Below the pieces are notes generated by a model. It did no database searches, was not told where the DNA came from, and saw only the letters and a list, made by a program, of their open reading frames with translations. 64,000 bases of DNA from Solirubrobacter sp963848475 (GTDB lineage: Bacteria > Actinomycetota > Thermoleophilia > Solirubrobacterales > Solirubrobacteraceae). Location of the stretch: contig CAWKDW010000005.1 of NCBI GenBank assembly GCA_963848475.1, forward strand, positions 243,083 through 307,082. Reading direction: 5' to 3'. Positions 58,137-64,000 of this stretch are shown here, one piece after another. Made by a program: the position numbers and the translations under genes. Each line of letters starts with the position of its first letter. Position 1 is the first letter of the stretch.

Positions 58137-58275
58137 GACAGCCAGCAGCCTCCCGCGAGGGCGGCGGCGGGTCACTCGCGTTCTGCGCAACCTCCGCAAA
58201 CTTCCGCGACCACCGAAACGCCTGCTCAACGGCTCAACGCCGCGGCGCGTTCACCCCCAGGTCGAGCGAAGACCC
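58137..58275. repeat. Degenerate direct repeat, copy A
   Basis: Starts GACAGCCAGCAGCCT and ends near GGTCGAGCGAAGACCC. It aligns with 59610-59748 through blocks such as GAGGGCGGCG, GCGCAACCTCCG and TTCACC. Its right end coincides with the point where the ABC ATPase gene loses homology. Confidence 0.6.
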
Positions 58276-58399
58276 TCACTTCCCCAGCCCGGACGTCCAG
58301 GTCCACGCTGCGCAGGACCTGTACCGCGCCGAAGCTCTTGTTGATCCCGCGCAGGGACAGCAGCGGGGCTCGCTGCTGTCCCTCGACGGCGTCTGTCAT
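58226..58399 (-). pseudogene. Truncated sugar ABC transporter ATPase (RbsA/MglA-like)
   Basis: The N-terminus MTDAVEGQQRAPLLSLRGIN, then KSFGAVQVLRSVDLDVRAGEV, is a clear sugar-importer ATPase up to the residue before the Walker A loop. There the frame enters repeat A (VFARPGGERAAALSR) and stops. The Walker motifs and the remaining 90 percent are missing. ATG 58399 overlaps the binding-protein stop (ATGA), so it was the second gene of that operon. Confidence 0.75.
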
Positions 58400-59527
58400 C
58401 CGCTGACGCCGTTCGCTTCGCAGGCCTTCTTCAGCGCGGCGCTGGTGCACAGCTTGTCCGCGCTGGTGAAGCCGTCGGCCACGACGTCCTTGACGTTGTC
58501 CTTGAAGATCGCCTGCGGCGTGAGCAGCACGGACTTGACCTTCGTCTTGGTCTCGGTGTCGTCGACCGAGCCCGTGGCCTGGCCGTCGGCGGCGGCGGTG
58601 TCGCCCTTGGCCAGCGCGATCGCCAGCGCGGCGGCCGCGTCGGCTTCCTTCTTGATCGCCTTATAGACGGTCATGCACTGATCGCCGGAGAGCACGCGCT
58701 GCAGACCTTCGTCGGTCGCGTCCTGGCCGGTGACCGGGACCTTGCCGTTCTGGCCGTTGCGCTTCAAGACGCTGACCACGGCGCCGCCGAGGCCGTCGTT
58801 GGCGGCGTCGACGCCGACGAAGTCGCCCTTGGCCTTGGAGTACATCTGCTCGAAGATCGTGCCGGCCTTCGTGTTGTCCCAGTCCGGAACGCTACTGATC
58901 GGCCGCGACGGTGTAGCCGGCGTCGGTGATCGCCTTCTCATAGCCCTGCTTGAACAGGGTCGCGTTGTTATCGGTCGGCGAACCGTTGAGCAGCGCGACA
59001 TCGCCGCTGTCATCGCCGTTGGCCTGCATGCACTTCACGAGTCCTTCGCCCTGCGCGGTACCCACGGCCACGTTGTCGAAGGACACGTAGTAGGACGCGC
59101 CGCCACCCAGCGTCAGACGGTCGTAATCGATGACCGGCACGCCCTGCTGCTTGGCCTTCGCGATCACCGCCGCCGCGGACGGCGAATCGAGATTGACGAT
59201 CAACAGGACGTTCGCGCCGCTGTTGAGCATCTGATCGGCGATCGTGGCGAACTTCGCCTTATCGCCATTCGCATTCTGAATATCCGACTCCACCCCAGCA
59301 GCGGTGAACGCCTCACCGAGATACTTGCGGTCAGCCGTCTCCCACCGCGCGGACGAAGCCGCATCCGGCAGGATCACACCCACCTTGGCCTTCGCCGCCT
59401 CAGTCGCCGTCGCGGTCGCGTCACCACCGCCGCCGCTTGTCGACGGCGTGTCGTCACTGCCGCACGCGGCAACAGCGAAGGCAAGCGCACCCGCAGCGAG
59501 CGCTGCGGCGAGACTTGACTTTCTCAT
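58396..59527 (-). CDS. Sugar ABC transporter substrate-binding lipoprotein, one frameshift
   Basis: About 376 residues. Lipoprotein signal (LAFAVAAC lipobox, then GSDDTPSTSGGGG), periplasmic-binding-protein fold of the ribose/xylose type: AKVGVILPDAASSARWETADRKY, NVLLIVNLDSPSAAAVIAKAKQQGVPVIDYDRL, GVDAANDGLGGAVVSVLK, VPVTGQDATDEGLQRVLSGDQCMTVYK. The order of blocks is closest to xylose-binding XylF. One extra T near 58900 creates a false stop. Strong Shine-Dalgarno (AGGAGGAGAA) before ATG 59527. Its transporter partners are lost downstream. Confidence 0.85.
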
Positions 59528-59609
59528 CGTTTCTCCTCCTCAGGAGTTCAGCGAAAGCCCTTCGGCGGGCTTCCGATTCACGAGATTGAATCCTCTGACG
59601 GTCACCTTC

Positions 59610-59748
59610 GACAGCCAGCAGCCTTCCGTTGAGGGCGGCGCGCGTCGCTGCAACTCGCGCAACCTCCGAGCGAAACCATCCAGCCGCGAAAGACCCGCTC
59701 ACGCGGCGATCACGCCACGCGGTTCACCACCAGATCGAGCGGAGACCC
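59610..59748. repeat. Degenerate direct repeat, copy B
   Basis: Starts GACAGCCAGCAGCCT and ends near AGATCGAGCGGAGACCC. Same orientation as copy A, so the two bracket the binding-protein gene and the ATPase stump (58276-59609). Copy B lies upstream of the binding-protein promoter region. Confidence 0.6.
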
Positions 59749-59770
59749 CGAAGTGCAGCTGTGGGCGCCG

Positions 59771-59799
59771 CGGGCCGCCCCGACTTTCGGGGCGGCCCG
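59771..59799 (-). terminator. 13-bp hairpin after the GH43-like gene
   Basis: CGGGCCGCCCCGA, loop CTT, TCGGGGCGGCCCG, located 10 nt past the stop of the minus-strand gene ending at 59809. Confidence 0.7.
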
Positions 59800-59808
59800 G
59801 GACCTGAC

Positions 59809-62623
59809 TCAGGGCGTGGTCGTCGACAGCGTGAACGTCAGCGTCTTGCCGTAGGCGCCCGTACGCAGCGCCTGGCCGGCGCCGATCTCCTGACGGAAGG
59901 CGATCGACACCGGGTCGTTGCTCACCGGCCCCCCGTAGCTCAACAGCGCCAGCGGGCTGCCCGCCGTCGCACTCAGCGGCGCAAACGCGTTTGCGTTGGC
60001 CCGCACCTGCAACTGCTCGCCGAGCGCGAAGGAGCCGTTCACGAGCCGCCCGGTCGCGGTCTGGCTCGGATCGGTGACCGACAGCATCGCGTCGCCCGCC
60101 GTCGAGGTCACCGTCGCCGTCGTGGTCGCCTCATAAGGGCGACTGACCCCCGGCGCGAAGGCCCCAAACGACGCGGGCGCCCCCATCGTCAGCGCCAAGG
60201 TCGCGGGCACGGTGCCGCCCACGCTGCCCTCCTGCGACGCGCCGACCTGGAAGCTCCGCGACACGTCGGGCGCGCGGAAGTAGTTCGCATCGCCGGACTG
60301 CGAGGCGGTGATTGTGCAAGTGCCTGCACCGGTGAGCGTGACGGTGTCGGCGGAGACGGTGCAGGAGCCCGAGGCGCTGAAGCGCACGGGCAGGCCTGAG
60401 CTCGCAGTCGCACTCACCTTGAAGGGCGGACCGCCGGGCTTGTCCGTCAGGGGCTCAAAGGTGATTGCCTGACCGCGCTTCGTGTAATGGAAGGTCACCT
60501 CAATTCTTCCGCTTGTCTCACCCGGATACACCCGGACTTCAACGGTACCCCACTGAGTCGAACCATTGCCAAACTGCGTCAGGTCGAGTGCAGTGAGCGT
60601 AGGCGTGGTGGTGTCTGTCCCAATGAGTTGATCTGCCGTCAGTTGTTGCGGACCCCAGATTCCAACACCGTACGTGTGATTCAAAGTGTAAGTACCAGGC
60701 GCGATGCCTTCAAAGACATACACCTCGTCCTTACCGTAGGTTTCATACGTCATCTGCCTCGAAGTAGTGTTCGGGCCGCCTGTTGGCCGCTTGATCAAAT
60801 CGAGCTCAGCGCCTCTGCCCCGCGTTTCAAACGGGTTCTCCACGTATCGAGGCGTGCCGCTGGAGAAACGCCTCTACTTCAAAGTAGTACTCCGGATCGA
60901 CGTTCAGGCTATTAATGTTCAGGGCGTTCTTCCCATAAACCATGTCGCTCTGGTACAGCTTGTTTGGTTCAATGCCGTAGCGCACCACGTAGCCATCGGC
61001 GCCATCCACCGGTTGCCACAGCAAATCGGCCTGGCGGCGGTCCACTTCGTTGCGAACAGCCATGAAGCGGCCCGGTTGCACCTTTGTGAACTTTGATGCA
61101 TCCGGATTGCCGAAGACACGGAACTCCTTTACGGAGAACCTTCCATTGTCGGGTGTGAAGACATTGGTCATCCTCACATACCGACCTGTTACGGCCGTGG
61201 GGAGTTCGATGTAATCAGACAGCAAGTTCTGGGGGTTATTGCTCTTGTCAATAACTTGGGTCCAGTTCTGGTTATCGTCGGATACTTCGACAGTATATGA
61301 TTGATAGCGGGTGAGTGCCCCGCCTCCGCCGGCACCAGCCCTGTCAAATTGAATCTGGATCCCGCGAATATCGCTCGTCTTGCCGAGGTCGACGGTCATG
61401 TATTCGCCCGGATTGCCCGTTCGAGCGCTCCAGAATGTCTTCCCGTTCTGATCCACCGCGAATGCCGGCCAGTAATTGCCCGTCTGGGCACCGGGGGGCT
61501 GCGTGGAAGATGTTTCGACCTTCTTGCTCCAGGACAAAAGCGTCCATCCCGTGAAGTTATCCGTGATGGGATCCTGCTTGACGCCGGGCAGATACTGCGG
61601 GTAGTCGCCGTATGCGACATTTCCGTGCATCACACCCTGCTTGTCCACATCCGTGGGGAAGAGGGACATGAGCGTGCCGCCGTTGCCGCCATTCGAGGTG
61701 AACGCCACCATGGCGATGGTCCAGAGCTTACCCTGCTTGTCCTGGAAGAAGCTGCCGTGGCCTGCGCCCGGCGCTGAGCCCGACACCATCCGGGTCAGCG
61801 GGTTGTGCTCATCATAGACATATGGACCCATCGGATCGTCTGCTACGTACACACCCTGCGCGTAAGAGGCAAACTCGAGACCGATGGATGAGTACAACAC
61901 ATAGTACTTACCGTTGTACTTGAGCGGATGGGGGCCTTCAGTCCATCCATATTCCTCAGGACGGTATTGCCTGTCGCTGAAAAATGGGAAGATCAGGTCG
62001 GACGAATACCTGGTTTCCCAGCCATGGTTATGGGGGTCGCCCCAATTGACAACCTGTGGCGTACTGATTTCCTTAAAGGTGTGCTTGTCCAACTCGACGA
62101 CTCGAATGCCCAGAACCTGCGACCATCCGTAGTACATGAACAGCCGGCCAGAGTCTTCATCGTAAAGCATGCTGGCGTCGCCATAGTTGTTGCTGGAGAA
62201 TGTACCGGCGTCGTACCAGATTCCCGATTTCGGGTCGTCAGTCGTCATCACTCGGTTATTTGTATTGCCGGCGTAGTTGTACAGTTTGCCGTCAATTTCC
62301 GTCATGCCAACGATCCCGCCCAGGAGGTTGGGCGCATTGACATAGTTCCAGTTCGCGAAGTCGGATGACCACCAATAGCCACGCCTCCCACGTGTGAATA
62401 GGTAGTAGTCACCACCGAAAATTTTGATAACGGGTTCGCCGGCTGTCAGAATTCTCTCCGAACCCTGAGTAAGCGAAATGGGATTGGTGTACGTGGTTGG
62501 GTTCTGTACGACCGACTTTCCCGATGGCACTACCGGCAGCGTTCCCGATGCCTGGGCCTGGGCTCCGCTCGCGAGGACGAGCGACCCCACGAACGCCAAC
62601 AGAACAGATGCCAACTTCTTCAT
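59809..62623 (-). CDS. Secreted GH43-like glycosidase with discoidin and LSTTTP domains, one frameshift
   Basis: About 937 residues. Signal MKKLASVLLAFVGSLVLASGAQA, a five-bladed-propeller glycosidase domain (EPVIKIFGGDYYLFTRGRRGYWWSSDFANW, DASMLYDEDSGRLFMYYGWS, LYSSIGLEFASYAQGVYVADDPMGPY), an F5/8C (CBM32) domain (FDRAGAGGG...YTVEVSDDNQNWTQV...TGRYVRMTNVF), Fn3-like and a Cys-containing beta module (GSCTVSADTVTLTGAGTCTITASQ), then the shared C-terminal domain GGTVPATLALTMGAPASFG...TLTFTLSTTTP. One extra T near 60840 breaks the frame. DNA upstream of about 60450 is much less GC-rich than the 3' end. Likely hemicellulose (arabinoxylan) degradation. Confidence 0.82.
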
Positions 62624-62665
62624 CCGACTCCCCCCTCTGGACCCAGCTGGACTGTGACGATGCGC

Positions 62666-62694
62666 ACAATACGGCCGGACATTGTCCCCGTCAA
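62666..62694 (-). promoter_or_regulatory. Promoter of the GH43-like gene
   Basis: Minus-strand TTGACG (62694-62689), 17-bp spacer, TATTGT (62671-62666); leader about 35 nt with Shine-Dalgarno AGGGGGGAG before ATG 62623. The -35 box lies within one of the two ROK-type operators. Confidence 0.6.
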
Positions 62695-62744
62695 GGACGA
62701 ACCGGCGATAGTGTGGCGTTCAATTTGTCCGTTTACGGACGAAC
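62684..62744. promoter_or_regulatory. Two related operator sites in the GH43/ROK divergent gap
   Basis: GTCCGTTTACGGACGAAC (62727-62744, containing the palindrome GTCCG-TTTA-CGGAC) and GTCCCCGTCAAGGACGAAC (62684-62702), sharing GTCC-N-GGACGAAC. The first overlaps the -35 region of a rightward promoter (TTTACG-N17-TAGGAT) for the ROK gene, the second the -35 of the glycosidase promoter. Confidence 0.5.
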
Positions 62745-62772
62745 TGGGGTCCACTAGGATGCTTCCGCGACC

Positions 62773-63957
62773 ATGGGACGTCGGGAGTCACTGCGAAGTC
62801 GCAACGGCCAAGCCGTCGTCGCTGCGGTGAAGTCGAGACCACGGTGCAGCCGGGCCGACGTAGCTCGGGTGACCGGCCTGTCCACCTCGGCCGTCTCGAC
62901 GCTCGTGGCCGACCTGATCGAGGCCGAGGTGCTGGTCGAGCTCGGCACCAAGGCGTCGGGCGCGGGCGGCCGGCCGGCAGTGGCCCTCGGTTTGGCACCC
63001 CGAGCAGGATCGCTGGTCGGGATCCATGTTGGCCACGCCGACCTGCGGGTGGTGCTCACGTCCCTGGACGGGACCGTGCTGATGCAGCAGCGCCACTTCC
63101 TCGACGTCGACCACGAACCGGCAGCGTCACTGGATCAGCTGGCTCGGAGCACAGCCGATCTGCTCGCGACGGGGGACGTCGACCGAGCTCGAGTGCTCGC
63201 GGTAGGCGTGGCCGTCTCCGCACCGGTGGTCGACTCGCGTATGCTGGCGTCGCCGGCGATGCTGCTGGACTGGGGCGGCGTCGACATCGTCGGCGTTCTG
63301 GGTCAGCGGACCGGGCTGCCAGTCTACATCGGGAACGACGCGACGCTCGGGGCGCTCGCCGAGTGGCGCCTCGGCGCCGGAACCGCTGTCGACGACCTCG
63401 TGTACGTGATGTTGGGTGAGGGCGTCGGTTGCGGTCTGGTCCTCGGCGGTCGCCTGCACACGGGTGCGTCGGGGACCGCCGGGGAGCTCGGCCACCTCCC
63501 TGTTGTCAGCAACGGCAAGATCTGTCGGTGCGGGTCTCGCGGCTGCCTCGAGACGGTCGTGAGCACGCGTGCTCTGGTCTCGGCCCTCGCGCACACGATG
63601 GGCCTCGAGGCAACGGTCGGCACCCTGCTCGACCTGGCGGACGTCGGCGATCGGGGGGCGCTGCGCCTGCTCACCGACGCCGGCGAGGTACTCGGCAAGG
63701 CCCTGGCAGGGGTGTGCACCATTACAGACCCGAGCCTGGTCGTGATCGGTGGTGACCTGACCGCCCGACCGGATTCCAGCGAGACCCTGCTCCTGGCCGC
63801 GCGTCAGGCCCTCGGTCAGGCCCTACCTCCGGTGGCCAACCACGACGTCCAGATCGTTCGTGCCGAGCTGGGCCCTCGCGCCGAGGCGCTCGGAGCAGCA
63901 CTGCTCGCAGCCTCGAGGTCCGGCATCCGGCTGTCCGAGGTCGCGGAACCCGGCTGA
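62773..63957 (+). CDS. ROK-family transcriptional regulator (XylR-like)
   Basis: 394 residues, intact, ATG 62773. N-terminal winged helix (RCSRADVARVTGLSTSAVSTLVADLIEAEVL), then the ROK sugar-kinase-like domain: GVAVSAPVVDSRM, YIGNDATLGALAEWRLGAG and the zinc motif ICRCGSRGCLE. Such proteins repress polysaccharide-use genes and release DNA on sugar binding. Divergent from the glycosidase with candidate operators between them; xylose or arabinose is a plausible effector (inference). Confidence 0.9.
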   Translation: MGRRESLRSRNGQAVVAAVKSRPRCSRADVARVTGLSTSAVSTLVADLIEAEVLVELGTKASGAGGRPAVALGLAPRAGSLVGIHVGHADLRVVLTSLDGTVLMQQRHFLDVDHEPAASLDQLARSTADLLATGDVDRARVLAVGVAVSAPVVDSRMLASPAMLLDWGGVDIVGVLGQRTGLPVYIGNDATLGALAEWRLGAGTAVDDLVYVMLGEGVGCGLVLGGRLHTGASGTAGELGHLPVVSNGKICRCGSRGCLETVVSTRALVSALAHTMGLEATVGTLLDLADVGDRGALRLLTDAGEVLGKALAGVCTITDPSLVVIGGDLTARPDSSETLLLAARQALGQALPPVANHDVQIVRAELGPRAEALGAALLAASRSGIRLSEVAEPG

Positions 63958-64000
63958 ACGCGGCAGCAACTCCGCAGGGTCCGTCATCAGCAGACAGCTC

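Noticed and set aside
54700..58300. Complete prophage or conjugative element
   Set aside because: Only the integrase is present; no excisionase, replication, relaxase or structural genes, and no second att copy of the tRNA-Pro 3' end seen.

Overview
The window is very GC-rich except for one stretch near the right end. It looks like a chromosomal segment of a Thermoleophilia-type actinobacterium (Solirubrobacter/Conexibacter relatives). The evidence is a full set of coenzyme F420 genes (fbiC, cofD, cofC, cofE), the ethylmalonyl-CoA pathway genes ccr, ecm/meaA and meaB, many GTG/TTG and leaderless-looking starts, and several secreted proteins of a style common in that class. There is no rRNA, CRISPR array, replication origin or complete IS.

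Layout. 1-11.8 kb: meaB-ecm, divergent from a metallo-beta-lactamase-fold hydrolase across a perfect 16-bp palindrome; a DeoR regulator coupled to an MFS carrier; a zinc-ribbon membrane protein; ccr with a small partner; corA; a MarR-controlled drug exporter. 11.8-20.6 kb: a decayed VapBC-like pair, an exonuclease/GIY-YIG fusion, two secreted genes sharing a C-terminal domain (one a fragment), a lone receiver protein, ygfZ and small proteins. 20.6-33.2 kb: fbiC-phoD, an ECF sigma factor with an HxlR regulator, a GGDEF-EAL protein, a frameshifted subtilase with Trp repeats, cofD-cofC-cofE, and murB carrying an in-frame palindrome insertion. 33.2-47.0 kb: four secreted proteins, three translationally coupled in tandem, then enoyl-CoA hydratase, amidase-inositol phosphatase, tRNA-Leu, a second Trp-repeat subtilase and argG. 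47-54.7 kb: four tRNAs, a LAGLIDADG endonuclease gene with an SOS-box-like palindrome on its start codon, a Ser/Thr kinase facing an FHA protein, and a large secreted protein. 54.7-64 kb is accessory: a group II intron placed directly after a terminator hairpin behind tRNA-Pro, a tyrosine integrase, a truncated sugar ABC operon between degenerate direct repeats, an AT-richer GH43-like gene whose 3' end is native high-GC sequence, and a divergent ROK regulator.

A pervasive feature is the single-base indel, mostly an extra base that lengthens a short homopolymer. Indels break many otherwise well-conserved genes (ecm, MBL hydrolase, MFS, phoD, GGDEF-EAL, kinase, GH43, others) while fbiC, argG, the intron reverse transcriptase, integrase, ROK gene and cof operon are intact. 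The most economical reading is consensus error, so interrupted genes are annotated as single loci with approximate break positions. Cases that look like true decay (vapC, the ABC ATPase, the secreted fragment at 16.5-17.2 kb) are marked as pseudogenes.

The best candidates for undescribed biology are the C-terminal domain ending LTFTLSTTTP that recurs on three secreted proteins, including a horizontally acquired-looking glycosidase, and the paired subtilases with Trp pentapeptide tails.
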